Assembly (NCBI GenBank): GCA_020025635.1
Contig: JAHHRU010000009.1
Location: 22,106-86,105, forward strand
Direction: 5' to 3'
DNA from: Allofournierella sp.
Lineage (GTDB): Bacteria; Bacillota; Clostridia; Oscillospirales; Ruminococcaceae
Length of the DNA stretch: 64,000 nt
The translations under genes were made by a program, and so were the position numbers. The notes below the pieces were generated by a model. The model worked only from the letters and a program-made list of their open reading frames with translations. It was not told the origin of the DNA and searched no databases. Positions 8,397 to 17,409 of this stretch are shown in pieces. Position 1 is the stretch's first letter. Every line of letters starts with the position of its first letter.

Positions 8397-9614
8397 TTAT
8401 TTCAGTAATTTTCCATCTCTTAGATCGGTTCCCTCCACGATAATCTCGTCAAAAAGACGGACCTCGTTTTCGGTTCCCTCTTTGCCGCCCTCCGGCACCA
8501 GGATGTACTCATCGTTCTGATACAGGATCTCGATGCGGCACCAGCGGGCCAGGTTGCCGCTTTTCACATAAACGCCCTTGTTGCCGTCCACAATGTGCAG
8601 TGCCCGGGCATTCACCCGGATACCCTTGTAGGAGTTGAAGTCGATCTGAGCCACTGCGCTGGAAAGGCTCAGCACATCCGCGCCCACCCGCTCGCACCGG
8701 AGAACGATCTTCACCCGGTCAGAGCCCTCTTCCAGCAGCACCTGCTCCACCACTGCGGGCAGCGGCTTTTCCGCAACGCCGGGGAAGCTGATGTTCACCT
8801 TGGTGACCCCTTCAAACTTCTTGCTCTCCTCCAGGGTGCACACCCCATAAAAGCGCCAGGTGTAGCTTTTCACAAGCTTTCCCGCCCCCTGAATGGGCCG
8901 CACGCCGCTGCCGTCCCGAACACCATCGGCGATCGCCTGGGCAGTCATGGCTTCCAGCTGCTCCTGATCATATTCCAGCCAGTCGCCCGCCGAAGCCGCC
9001 ACAAAATAGCCGCCAACAGGAGCCGTGACCGCGGCCGGGCTGCCCAGCCGCGCCAGCGCCTCCTGCTTCTGGCTTTCAAGGCCGCTGCGGGCCGCATCAA
9101 AGCTGCTGATCTTGCCGGTGGTGATCTGGAGCCGGTTCAGCGAGAGCAGAAAGTCGTTCGCCTTATTCTCGGCGGCAGAATAGCTCTGTCGGTCCAGCTG
9201 ATCCAGCAGATCATAAAAGCTGCTCTGCCGCTGATTCAAAAGGACACTCACATCATCCGCTGCCGTGTTTTCCGATTTTTTCAAAAGCTCCATCTGGCTG
9301 TCCAGCTCGGTGAGCTCCCGGCGGGCGTTCGCCTGCGACGGGTCCGAATACTGTTCGGCCACCTGGGTTCCGGCCGAAACACGCTCACCGTTTTCCACCA
9401 GATACCCCAGCATCCCATCACCCGGCACCTCCTGCTGATCGAAGGCCAGAAAACCGCCGCAGAACAGACTGTCTGACATATCGTACCGGATCGCGGTTTC
9501 GGTTGTATAGGGCCGGTGCGTTACCGTGTACACCTGAAAGGCAAGATATATGGCCGGCAGCACCAGAACCAGCAGCACCAATGCTGTGGCAATGCCCTGT
9601 TTTTTTCTGTTCAT
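8397..9614 (-). CDS. HlyD-like membrane-anchored adaptor protein
   Basis: This 405-residue protein has one N-terminal membrane helix (about residues 8-29) after a short basic stretch, then an extracytoplasmic region with an early beta segment around GYLVENGERVSAGTQVAEQY (lipoyl/barrel-sandwich-like half motif), a helical hairpin at about 95-185 and a second beta half with APVGGYFVA near 200. This order is that of HlyD/membrane-fusion proteins. No ABC transporter or outer partner gene is adjacent, and the host appears Gram-positive, so the substrate is unknown; a cell-envelope or division role is suggested by the neighbouring sepF. Start ATG with AGGAAAGG ahead. Confidence 0.68.
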   Translation of the reverse strand: MNRKKQGIATALVLLVLVLPAIYLAFQVYTVTHRPYTTETAIRYDMSDSLFCGGFLAFDQQEVPGDGMLGYLVENGERVSAGTQVAEQYSDPSQANARRELTELDSQMELLKKSENTAADDVSVLLNQRQSSFYDLLDQLDRQSYSAAENKANDFLLSLNRLQITTGKISSFDAARSGLESQKQEALARLGSPAAVTAPVGGYFVAASAGDWLEYDQEQLEAMTAQAIADGVRDGSGVRPIQGAGKLVKSYTWRFYGVCTLEESKKFEGVTKVNISFPGVAEKPLPAVVEQVLLEEGSDRVKIVLRCERVGADVLSLSSAVAQIDFNSYKGIRVNARALHIVDGNKGVYVKSGNLARWCRIEILYQNDEYILVPEGGKEGTENEVRLFDEIIVEGTDLRDGKLLK

Positions 9615-9627
9615 TGTTTTCCTTTCC

Positions 9628-10590
9628 TCACAAAGCGCCGGCTGTTTTCTCAGGGCCTTCCAAATGCGCTTTTACCGCTTTTGCGGCAGTTTCCAGCGCA
9701 TCGGGCTCATCGGCCCGGACCCATACGACCCCCGGCATCCGGCGGAACCAGGTGAGCTGGCGTTTTGCATAGTTGCGGCTTGCCTGCCGCAGCTGTGCCG
9801 CACACTGGGGCACAGTTGCTTCTCCCTCAAAATAAGGGAAGAATTCTTTATAGCCAATGGCCTGGGCCGCCGTTTTGTACTGCTCTTTGTTTTTCCAAAC
9901 CAGTTCAGCCTCCTGCAAAAGGCCTTGGTCCAGCATCTCGCCCACCCGCCGGTCGATGCGGCTGTAAAGCACCTCCCGGGGCCAGTCCAGGCAAAGAACA
10001 AGCGCTTCATAGGGCGGCTCCTTGGGCAGGGACTCGGCCCGCTGCCGGGTCATGGTCACACCGGTATCATAATAAAGCTCCAATGCCCGGATGACCCTTC
10101 CGGTGTTGTTGGGATGCACCTTGGCGGCATATTCCGGGTCGATGCCCATAAGCTCCCGATGCATGGCTTCGGGGCCTTCCCGCTGTGCCCTTTCTTCCAG
10201 CTGACGGCGCAGCTGAGGGTTCGGCTTCTGCGGCGAAAACCGCAGCCCGCTCACCAGGCTTTCAATGTAAAGCCCGGTCCCGCCCACCACAAAGGGCACC
10301 TTTGCCCGGCTGGTGATCTCATCGATGCACCTGCCGGCGTCGGCCACAAATTCCGCCACACTGTACGGCTGCTCCGGGCTCAAAAAGCCCACAAGATGAT
10401 GGGGCACCCCCTGCATCTCTTCCGGGGTGACCTTGGCAGTGCCCACATCCAGGCCGTCATAGATCTGCATTGAATCCGCGCAGATCACCTCGCCCCCAAA
10501 TTGCTGGGCAAGGGCCACCGAAAAGGAGGTCTTCCCGCTTGCGGTGGGGCCTCCGATGGCAACGATCCGTTTTTTATCCCATTCGGCCAA
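9628..10590 (-). CDS. miaA: tRNA dimethylallyltransferase
   Basis: MiaA transfers a dimethylallyl group to A37 of tRNAs reading UNN codons. The 320-residue protein starts with the P-loop GPTASGKT at 14-21, followed by CADSMQIY, where D39 is the catalytic Asp region, and the GGTGLYIESL motif near 102-111. TTG is the start, overlapping the end of mutL by 17 bases. Its product is further modified by MiaB, encoded about 5 kb upstream in the same strand, so both steps of ms2i6A synthesis are in the window. The mutS-mutL-miaA order is widespread in bacteria. Confidence 0.95.
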   Translation of the reverse strand: MAEWDKKRIVAIGGPTASGKTSFSVALAQQFGGEVICADSMQIYDGLDVGTAKVTPEEMQGVPHHLVGFLSPEQPYSVAEFVADAGRCIDEITSRAKVPFVVGGTGLYIESLVSGLRFSPQKPNPQLRRQLEERAQREGPEAMHRELMGIDPEYAAKVHPNNTGRVIRALELYYDTGVTMTRQRAESLPKEPPYEALVLCLDWPREVLYSRIDRRVGEMLDQGLLQEAELVWKNKEQYKTAAQAIGYKEFFPYFEGEATVPQCAAQLRQASRNYAKRQLTWFRRMPGVVWVRADEPDALETAAKAVKAHLEGPEKTAGAL

Positions 10591-12622
10591 ACTGTTTTTC
10601 CAGCTCCTTCTTGGTAAGTCTCAGCACCACCGGGCGCCCGTGCGGGCAGAAGGGCGGCACTTTTTCGTCCAGGATGTCCTGGGCCAGCTTCATCAGTTCC
10701 AGCCGGTCCATCCGATCCCCTGCTTTTACAGCTGCACGGCAGGCAATGGAGTGCAGCACCCACTGGGTATGCTCACTGCGTGCATCCTTTGTCCCCTTTG
10801 CCAGCTTCGCCGCCAGCTCACACAGCAGGGCCTCGGCATCATCCACCCGGATGTCCGCCGGCACCGACCGCACCAGCATGGTGCTGCCGCCGAAATCTTC
10901 CGCTTCGATGCCCGCATCGGCCAGCATGGAAAGGTTTTCCATGACCGCCTGCTTTTCCTCGGCGGAAAGCACCACCGTTACCGGCGCCAGCAGCATCTGG
11001 CTGCCGGGCCTGCCGTAGGCGGCGGCAATTTTTTCATACAGGATGCGCTCATGGGCCGCGTGCTTATCAATAAAGCAGATCTCATCCCCCCGCTGGGTGA
11101 TGATGTAGGTTTTGAAGGCTTCGCCCAGATATTGAAGCTCTTCTGTCTGCGGCAGCCGGGAGGTGAGCTCCTGGTTTTCCGGCTCTTTTTCAAAGCTTGT
11201 CTGCTTTGAAAAAGGCTCTCGGCTTTGTTCAAAAGGCTCCGGCTTTTCTTCCGGTTCCGGCTGCACAAAAACGGGCTGTTCCGGCTCTGCGTGTGCCGAA
11301 AAGTCCGGCATATCCGCAAAGGGAATGGGCTGGGAGCAGATCTCCTCCGGATGCTGCTGTGCATAGAAAGGAACTGCCGGCTCCGGCGCACGGAACACAG
11401 TCTTTGGCTCCGGACCGGGGATATCGGGCTCGGGCCAGTATTCTTCTTTCTGCGGCACGGCCGGCAGGGCCGCCGGGCGCACCGGAACGGTTTTGGGTCT
11501 GGGTGCATCCACTGGCGAAGCGGCGGGAACCGGGGCCTGCACGGCAGGTTTCGCCTGGGCAGCCGTTTCTTCCTCGGTTTCTTCCGCCTGTGCTCCGTGG
11601 GTCTTGCTGAAATCCAGCACCTGCTGGCCGCTGCCCGGCGTGGCAAGAGCGGTTTTGGCCGCCCGGTAAACCACATCGAACACATCTTTTTCCCGGGAGA
11701 ATCGCACTTCGGTTTTGGCCGGATGCACATTCACATCCACCAGCTGACAGGGCATGGTGAGCATCAGCACGCATCCAGGGAAACGCCCCTGCATCAAAGT
11801 GCCCCGGTAGGCATTTTCCAGAGCCGCCATCATGGTGCGGTTCTTCACATACCGGCCGTTGATGAAGAAATGCTGCATTCCCCGGCTGGCCCGGCAGCTG
11901 CGGGGCGGTGTGATAAGCCCCTGCACCCGGTAGCCCTCGGATATTTCGTCCACATCCAACAGGTCTTTTGCAAACTCTCTGCCCAGCACCGCATACACCG
12001 CGCCCCGCAGTTTTCCGTCGCCGGGGGTCTTATACTGGCGCTTTCCATCCCGGATAAAGGTCACCGAAACCTCCGGGTGGGAAAGGGCGATGTGCCCCAC
12101 CGTTTCACCCACAAAGGTGGCCTCGCTGGAGTCTTTTTTCAAAAACTTCATGCGGGCGGGGGTATTGTAGAAAAGATCCCGCACCTCCATGGTGGTTCCC
12201 ACCGGGCGGGCCGCCGGCTCGATGCCGAACTCTTTGCCGCCCTCGATGCGGTAAACGCAGGCGAATTCATCCTGCTCGGTGCGGGTGAGCACCTGCACCC
12301 GGGCCACACTGGCAATGGAGGGCAGCGCCTCGCCCCGGAAGCCCAGCGTGTGGATATTTTCCAGATCCGCTTCACAGGTGATCTTGCTGGTGGCATGGCG
12401 GATAAAGGCCGTGGGCAGGAATTCGGCAGGGATGCCGCTGCCGTTATCGGCAACCTGTATCAAAGAAATGCCGCCCCGCTCAATGCTCACGCTTACCTGC
12501 GTGGCACCTGCATCAATGGCATTTTCCAGCAGCTCCTTGACCACCGAAGCCGGGCGCTCCACCACCTCGCCGGCGGCAATGAGCTCCGCAGTGTGCTGGT
12601 CCAAAACTCGAATAACGGCCAA
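10574..12622 (-). CDS. mutL: DNA mismatch repair protein MutL
   Basis: MutL couples mismatch recognition by MutS to strand incision. The N-terminal GHKL ATPase shows ELLENAIDAGA near 30-40, DNGSGIP near 58-64 and GFRGEALPSI near 93-102. A long Pro/Glu-rich linker (about 340-480) follows. The C-terminal domain carries DKHAAHERILYE, the endonuclease motif DQHA(X)2E(X)4E with Gln replaced by Lys, and CPHGRP near the end, so it should be a nicking MutL as in most bacteria lacking MutH. Length is 682 residues. TTG start behind AGGAGGGG, 21 bases after mutS. Confidence 0.96.
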   Translation of the reverse strand: MAVIRVLDQHTAELIAAGEVVERPASVVKELLENAIDAGATQVSVSIERGGISLIQVADNGSGIPAEFLPTAFIRHATSKITCEADLENIHTLGFRGEALPSIASVARVQVLTRTEQDEFACVYRIEGGKEFGIEPAARPVGTTMEVRDLFYNTPARMKFLKKDSSEATFVGETVGHIALSHPEVSVTFIRDGKRQYKTPGDGKLRGAVYAVLGREFAKDLLDVDEISEGYRVQGLITPPRSCRASRGMQHFFINGRYVKNRTMMAALENAYRGTLMQGRFPGCVLMLTMPCQLVDVNVHPAKTEVRFSREKDVFDVVYRAAKTALATPGSGQQVLDFSKTHGAQAEETEEETAAQAKPAVQAPVPAASPVDAPRPKTVPVRPAALPAVPQKEEYWPEPDIPGPEPKTVFRAPEPAVPFYAQQHPEEICSQPIPFADMPDFSAHAEPEQPVFVQPEPEEKPEPFEQSREPFSKQTSFEKEPENQELTSRLPQTEELQYLGEAFKTYIITQRGDEICFIDKHAAHERILYEKIAAAYGRPGSQMLLAPVTVVLSAEEKQAVMENLSMLADAGIEAEDFGGSTMLVRSVPADIRVDDAEALLCELAAKLAKGTKDARSEHTQWVLHSIACRAAVKAGDRMDRLELMKLAQDILDEKVPPFCPHGRPVVLRLTKKELEKQFGRMG

Positions 12623-12643
12623 TTCGCACCCCTCCTTTCGTTT

Positions 12644-15235
12644 TTACAGGGTCTTTTTCAGTTCGTACAGGAAATTCAGCGCCTCGATGGGGGTCAGGGT
12701 CTCCACATCCAGCGCTTCCAGTTTTTCCAAAAGCTCGCTGGGCACCGCCGGGCTGTTCATTTCCTCAACGGCATCAAAATCCAGCTGAGTGATCTTATTG
12801 TTGGAAGGCGATGCCGCCTCCAGGCGTTTCAGCACCTGCTTTGCCCGCTCGGTGACAGCGCCCGGCAGGCCGGCAAGCTTTGCCACCTGAATGCCGTAGC
12901 TGTCATCGGCCGGGCCTCGGATGATCCTGCGCAGGAAGGTGATGTCATCGCCCCGCTTTTTAACGGCAATGCTGTAATTTTTCACTCCGGACATACTGTT
13001 TTCCATCTCGGTAAGCTCATGGTAATGGGTGGCAAACAGGGTCTTGCAGCCGATTTTTTCCGAGATATGCTCCACCACGGCCCGGGCAATGCTCATGCCG
13101 TCAAAGGTGGAGGTTCCCCGGCCGATCTCGTCCAGGATCACAAGGCTGCTGCGGGTGGCGTATTTTAAAATTTCGGCCACCTCGGTCATTTCCACCATAA
13201 AGGTGGACTGGCCGGCGGCCAGGTCATCGGCTGCACCCACACGGGTGAAGATGGCATCCACCACACCCATCCGGCAGCTGGATGCGGGCACAAAGCTGCC
13301 GATCTGAGCCATCAGCGCGATCAGCGCGGTCTGGCGCATATAGGTGGATTTACCGGCCATGTTGGGGCCGGTGATGAGCAGGATATTGTTTTCGCCGCAG
13401 TCCAGAGTGGTGTCATTGGGCACAAACAGGCTGTCCCGCAGCATCTTTTCGATCACCGGGTGCCGGCCTTCCACAATTTCAAGCTCGTCCCCATCATCCA
13501 CCTGCGGGCGGGTGTAGTTGTTGTCCTCAGCAACCTGGGCAAGGGCCGCCAGCACATCCAGCTTTGCAACCGCACTGGCCGTTGCCTGGATGCGCACCAC
13601 CTGAGCCGACAGCTTTTCCAAAAGGTCATCGAACAGGCGGCGCTCCAAGGTGAGCAGCCGCTCGTTTGCGCCAAGGATCTTGTTTTCCAGGTTTTTCAGG
13701 TCCTCAGTGATGTAGCGCTCGGCATTGGCCAGGGTCTGCTTGCGGATGAAGTTTTCCGGAACCTGCTCGGAGAAGGAACGGCTGACCTCGATGTAGTAGC
13801 CGAACACCCGGTTGTAGCCGATTTTCAGGGTGCGGATGCCGGTTTCCTCCTTGAGCCGTGCTTCCATCTGGGAAAGGTAGCCCCGGCCGCCGTGCACAAT
13901 GTCACGCAGCTCGTCCACCTCGGCATTGTAGCCGTCCCGGATCACGTTGCCTTCCTTGAAGGTGGAGGGGGTCTCCTCCCGAATTGCGGAATAGATCAGG
14001 TCCCGGATGTCTTCCAGCGGGTCGATCCGGCCCGCCAGCTCGTCAAGCTCAGGGCAGCCGCAGTCCGCCGCCAGCTGTTTCAAGCCAGGCAGCTGGTCGC
14101 AGGTGCAGGCCAGCGAATAGATCTCCTTGGGGCTGGCCGAGCCGTACATGGCACGGGTCATCAGCCGCTCGATGTCAAACACATGGGAAAGGTTTTCCAA
14201 AATCTCCGAACGCTGGATGAGCTGGCCGGTGAGGGCCTCCACGCAGTCCAGCCGCTCATTGATGAGCTGCACGTTCACCAGCGGCTGTTCCAGCCAGCTG
14301 CGCAGAAGGCGCTTGCCCATGGCGGTGCGGGTCTTGTCCAGTACCCAAAGCAGGGTGCCCTTCTTTTCACGGCCGCGCATGGTTTCGGTAAGTTCAAGGT
14401 TTGCTCGGGTCACCGGGGAAAGGTGCATGTACTGGGCATCCGCATAGCAGGTAACGGTTTTCAGCCGTTCCACGCCCTTTTTCTGGGTCTCATGCAGGTA
14501 CCCCAAAAGGCCCGCCATTGCAAGGTGGGAAAGCCCGTTTTTGGAAAGGCCGGTGTCCTCCGGCCAGTTTTTGCCGAACTGGTCTTCCAAAAGGCCTGCC
14601 ACCTGGGCTTTTTCGTATTTTTCATCCTCCAAAAGCTCCACCGAGCAGGACATGAACTTTTTGATGTAGTCGGTGATTTCCTTTTTCTGCTGCATGGCCG
14701 CGTTGAACAGGATCTCGCTGGGCTGATACCGGCAAAGCTCGGTGATGATCTCAGCCGAAAGCTTGTCCCCTTTCAGCTCGGTGGCGGCAGCGCTGCCGGT
14801 GGATACATCGGCAAAGCAAAGGCCGGCCTTGTTCCCTTTTAAGTATACGCTGCACAGATAGTTGTTTTTGTCGTCTTGCAGCATACTGCTTTCGATTACC
14901 GTGCCGGGGGTGATGACCCGGATCACATCCCGTTTCACCAGGCCCTTTGCCGTGGCCGGGTCTTCCATCTGCTCGCAGATGGCCACCTTGTAGCCCTTTG
15001 CGATCAGCCGGGCCACATAGCTTTCATAGCTGTGAAAGGGAACGCCGCACATGGGCGCGCGCTCGGCCTGGCCGCAGTCACGCCCGGTAAGGGTGAGCTC
15101 CAGCTCTCGGGAAGCCAGAATGGCATCCTCGTAAAACATTTCGTAAAAGTCGCCCAAACGGAAAAACAGGATCTCATCCTTGTGCTCTTCCTTGATTTTA
15201 AAATATTGAGCCATCATGGGGGAAAGCTCTGCCAA
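12644..15235 (-). CDS. mutS: DNA mismatch recognition ATPase MutS
   Basis: MutS scans DNA for mispairs. The 863-residue length is normal. The mismatch-reading motif GDFYEMFYEDA (Phe-x-Glu) is at about 28-38, the Walker A motif GPNMAGKSTYM near 625 and the Walker B region DEIGRGTSTFDG near 705. The start codon is TTG with AGGTGA upstream; an ATG seven codons in (before MAQYFKIKEE) is an alternative and would remove little. It heads the mutS-mutL-miaA operon. The gap to the upstream ylbF-like gene contains that gene's terminator. Confidence 0.96.
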   Translation of the reverse strand: MAELSPMMAQYFKIKEEHKDEILFFRLGDFYEMFYEDAILASRELELTLTGRDCGQAERAPMCGVPFHSYESYVARLIAKGYKVAICEQMEDPATAKGLVKRDVIRVITPGTVIESSMLQDDKNNYLCSVYLKGNKAGLCFADVSTGSAAATELKGDKLSAEIITELCRYQPSEILFNAAMQQKKEITDYIKKFMSCSVELLEDEKYEKAQVAGLLEDQFGKNWPEDTGLSKNGLSHLAMAGLLGYLHETQKKGVERLKTVTCYADAQYMHLSPVTRANLELTETMRGREKKGTLLWVLDKTRTAMGKRLLRSWLEQPLVNVQLINERLDCVEALTGQLIQRSEILENLSHVFDIERLMTRAMYGSASPKEIYSLACTCDQLPGLKQLAADCGCPELDELAGRIDPLEDIRDLIYSAIREETPSTFKEGNVIRDGYNAEVDELRDIVHGGRGYLSQMEARLKEETGIRTLKIGYNRVFGYYIEVSRSFSEQVPENFIRKQTLANAERYITEDLKNLENKILGANERLLTLERRLFDDLLEKLSAQVVRIQATASAVAKLDVLAALAQVAEDNNYTRPQVDDGDELEIVEGRHPVIEKMLRDSLFVPNDTTLDCGENNILLITGPNMAGKSTYMRQTALIALMAQIGSFVPASSCRMGVVDAIFTRVGAADDLAAGQSTFMVEMTEVAEILKYATRSSLVILDEIGRGTSTFDGMSIARAVVEHISEKIGCKTLFATHYHELTEMENSMSGVKNYSIAVKKRGDDITFLRRIIRGPADDSYGIQVAKLAGLPGAVTERAKQVLKRLEAASPSNNKITQLDFDAVEEMNSPAVPSELLEKLEALDVETLTPIEALNFLYELKKTL

Positions 15236-15272
15236 AGCAAATCACCTACTTCGATTATTGATAGAAGAAAGG

Positions 15273-15308
15273 GCGGCCCTCACGGCTCACCGGGAGCTTG
15301 AGGGCCGC
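15273..15308 (-). terminator. Terminator after the ylbF-like gene
   Basis: The arms at 15273-15282 and 15299-15308 (GCGGCCCTCA and TGAGGGCCGC) form a perfect 10-bp stem with a 16-base loop, followed on the minus strand by a T-rich stretch (CCTTTCTTCT). It separates miaB-ylbF from mutS. Confidence 0.75.
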
Positions 15309-15326
15309 TCATGTTTTTGGTTTGTA

Positions 15327-15734
15327 TCAGTGGCATCCGCCGCAGGAAGAGCAGCTGCCGGTGCAGCCCTGCTGAGGAGCTTCCACGGTCATGGGGTCGC
15401 CGCCGTTCATTGCGGTGTTGATGATGGCATCAATGTGGCCGATCAGAGCCTCAACGCCGGCCTTTGCCTCGTTGTAGGCAACCATCTTGTCGTTGGCCAT
15501 GATGTCGGCATACAGCTTGTTGATTTTATCGTTCAGGCTTGCCAGCTTCTCTTCGTCACGGTCATCCTTGCCGATCTCGTTGTTCAGGTCCAGGCGGGCC
15601 AGGTTGAACTCGCCGATCATCTTCTGCAGCTCTTCGTCCTGATCGCTTGCCTTGCGGGCAGCATCCAAAGCCAGATAACGCTCGTCGGTCTGAAGAGCAA
15701 CAGCAGCTTTCTTGAACAGTTCGATGGAATCCAT
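15327..15734 (-). CDS. YlbF/YmcA-family protein with a C-terminal cysteine tail
   Basis: The 135-residue protein is mostly helical and fits the YlbF/YmcA (Com_YlbF) family, whose Bacillus members form a complex with YaaT that affects RNase Y and mRNA maturation, competence and sporulation. Helices run from about 5 to 105, with EFNLARLDLNNEI in the middle. The last 14 residues hold four cysteines and a final His (CTGSCSSCGGCH), which suggests binding of zinc or an iron-sulfur cluster; the Bacillus complex is reported to carry 4Fe-4S clusters. The start ATG has AAAGGAG ahead. It follows miaB, an iron-sulfur enzyme, by 40 bases and is followed by a terminator. Confidence 0.82.
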   Translation of the reverse strand: MDSIELFKKAAVALQTDERYLALDAARKASDQDEELQKMIGEFNLARLDLNNEIGKDDRDEEKLASLNDKINKLYADIMANDKMVAYNEAKAGVEALIGHIDAIINTAMNGGDPMTVEAPQQGCTGSCSSCGGCH

Positions 15735-15774
15735 AATATTTCTCCTTTAAATAAAATTCTATTGTTATTTTCAA

Positions 15775-17169
15775 TCAGGCCTGCAGCTCACCCAAAAGGA
15801 TGGCGCCGCGGGCAGAGGTGAGCTTCACCTGGGCCCACTGGCCGATCAGACTTTCCGGGGCGGTGAACTCCACCACCAGGTTGTTGTCCAGCCGGCCGTT
15901 GAGGGTGCCCTCATTGCGGCCGTGGCCTTCCACCAGCACCCGCTGGGTGCTGCCCACCTGGCGGCCGATGAGCTCAAAGGCGATCTCTTCCTGCGCTTTC
16001 AAAAGGCGGGCCATCCGGTCAGCCTTCTGCTTGTGGGTGAAGGGGTCCGGCATGGCGGCAGCCTTGGTGCCGGTGCGGGGCGAATAGATGAAGGTAAACA
16101 GCTGCATGTAGCCGACTTTCTTGACCAGCTCCAGGGTCTCCTCGAATTCCTCTTCGGTCTCGCCGGGGAAGCCCACAATGATATCGCTGGAGAAGGTCAC
16201 GCCGGGAATGGTCTTTTTGGCGTAATCGATCAGCTCCAGATACTGAGCCTTGTTGTAGTGGCGGTTCATTTCCTTCAGCACCCGGTCGCTGCCGCACTGG
16301 ACCGGCAGGTGCAGATGCTTGCAGAGCTTATCGTGGGCCGCAATGGTGTCCATCAGCTTGCGGCTGGCATCCTTGGGGTGGCTGGTCATGAACCGGATCT
16401 GGTAATCGCCGGGCACCTGACACAGCATTTCCAGCAGGTCAGCAAAATCCACCTTTTCTTCCAGGCCCTTGCCGTAGCTGTTCACGTTCTGGCCAAGCAG
16501 CGTGATCTCTTTATAGCCTGCGGCCACCAGGGCCTTGAACTCGGCCAGGATGTCGGCCGGGCGGCGGCTGCGCTCACGCCCGCGCACATAAGGCACGATG
16601 CAGTAGGTGCAGAAGTTGTCACAGCCATAGGTGATGGAAAGCCAGGCCCGGAAGTCGGAGTCCCGCCGGATGGGGATCTCCTCCACGATGTCGGTGCGCA
16701 TCTCGGTGCGCTCGCCGGGCATTTCCACCACACGCTTTGCCTTTTCAAAGCGGTCACAGATCATCTCCGGCAGGCGGTCGATGCTGTTCACACCGAAAAC
16801 CAGATCCACAAAGGGGTAGCTCTTTTTCAGTTTTTCCACAATGGCGGGCTGCTGGGCCATGCATCCGCACACGCCGATGATAAGGCCCGGCTTTTTCTCC
16901 TTGAGGCCTTTCAGGGCCCCCACGTTTCCGAATACCCGCTGCTCGGCGTGCTCACGCACTGCGCAGGTGTTGAAAAGGATGAGATCCGCCTGCTCGGGGC
17001 CGTTGCAGATGCCAAAGCCCACGTCGGCCAGAACGCCGCGGATCTTTTCCGCATCGTTCACGTTCTGCTGGCAGCCGTAGGAATGCACATAGGCAAGGGG
17101 CGGCATTTCATAATGCTCGGCAATGAGCCGGGCAGCTTTTTCGTTATGTTCAAATTGGATCGTGCTCAA
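15775..17169 (-). CDS. miaB: tRNA-2-methylthio-N6-dimethylallyladenosine synthase
   Basis: MiaB is a radical SAM methylthiotransferase that acts on i6A37 in tRNA after MiaA. The 464-residue protein has the N-terminal cluster-binding domain with cysteines in SYGCQQN (C33 region), NTCAVREHA and GCMAQQP, the radical SAM motif GCDNFCTYC near 187-195 and a C-terminal TRAM domain from about 395. The start is TTG behind AGGAG; no closer ATG exists. The start of the next gene, a YlbF-like protein, lies 40 bases after its stop. Confidence 0.96.
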   Translation of the reverse strand: MSTIQFEHNEKAARLIAEHYEMPPLAYVHSYGCQQNVNDAEKIRGVLADVGFGICNGPEQADLILFNTCAVREHAEQRVFGNVGALKGLKEKKPGLIIGVCGCMAQQPAIVEKLKKSYPFVDLVFGVNSIDRLPEMICDRFEKAKRVVEMPGERTEMRTDIVEEIPIRRDSDFRAWLSITYGCDNFCTYCIVPYVRGRERSRRPADILAEFKALVAAGYKEITLLGQNVNSYGKGLEEKVDFADLLEMLCQVPGDYQIRFMTSHPKDASRKLMDTIAAHDKLCKHLHLPVQCGSDRVLKEMNRHYNKAQYLELIDYAKKTIPGVTFSSDIIVGFPGETEEEFEETLELVKKVGYMQLFTFIYSPRTGTKAAAMPDPFTHKQKADRMARLLKAQEEIAFELIGRQVGSTQRVLVEGHGRNEGTLNGRLDNNLVVEFTAPESLIGQWAQVKLTSARGAILLGELQA

Positions 17170-17310
17170 AGGGTACCTCTCCTGTTTGCAAAAGGCCGGA
17201 GCTTCCCGCTCAAAGGGGAAACCGCCAGCCGGTGTTATTTTTCCCGATATTCTTAATCATTATACCTTATTTTGTCCGCCTGCACAAGACTTCCCGGCGA
17301 GAAAACCGCA

Positions 17311-17339
17311 AAAAGACCCGGGCAGAAACTCTGCCCGGG
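17311..17339 (-). terminator. Terminator after uvrA
   Basis: The arms CCCGGGCAG (17317-17325) and CTGCCCGGG (17331-17339) form a 9-bp stem with a 5-base loop. On the minus strand it is followed by TCTTTTT, so it ends transcription coming from uvrA. Confidence 0.9.
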
Positions 17340-17409
17340 CCTTTGCTTTTGGTATTTGGGTTTGCGGCCAAAGGGGCCGAAAAGCTCAAATCGCTTTTTG
17401 CCGCCGTTT

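Noticed and set aside
11225..13168. Open frame of 647 codons opposite mutL and mutS
   Set aside because: It crosses the end of one real gene and the start of another, a typical shadow.
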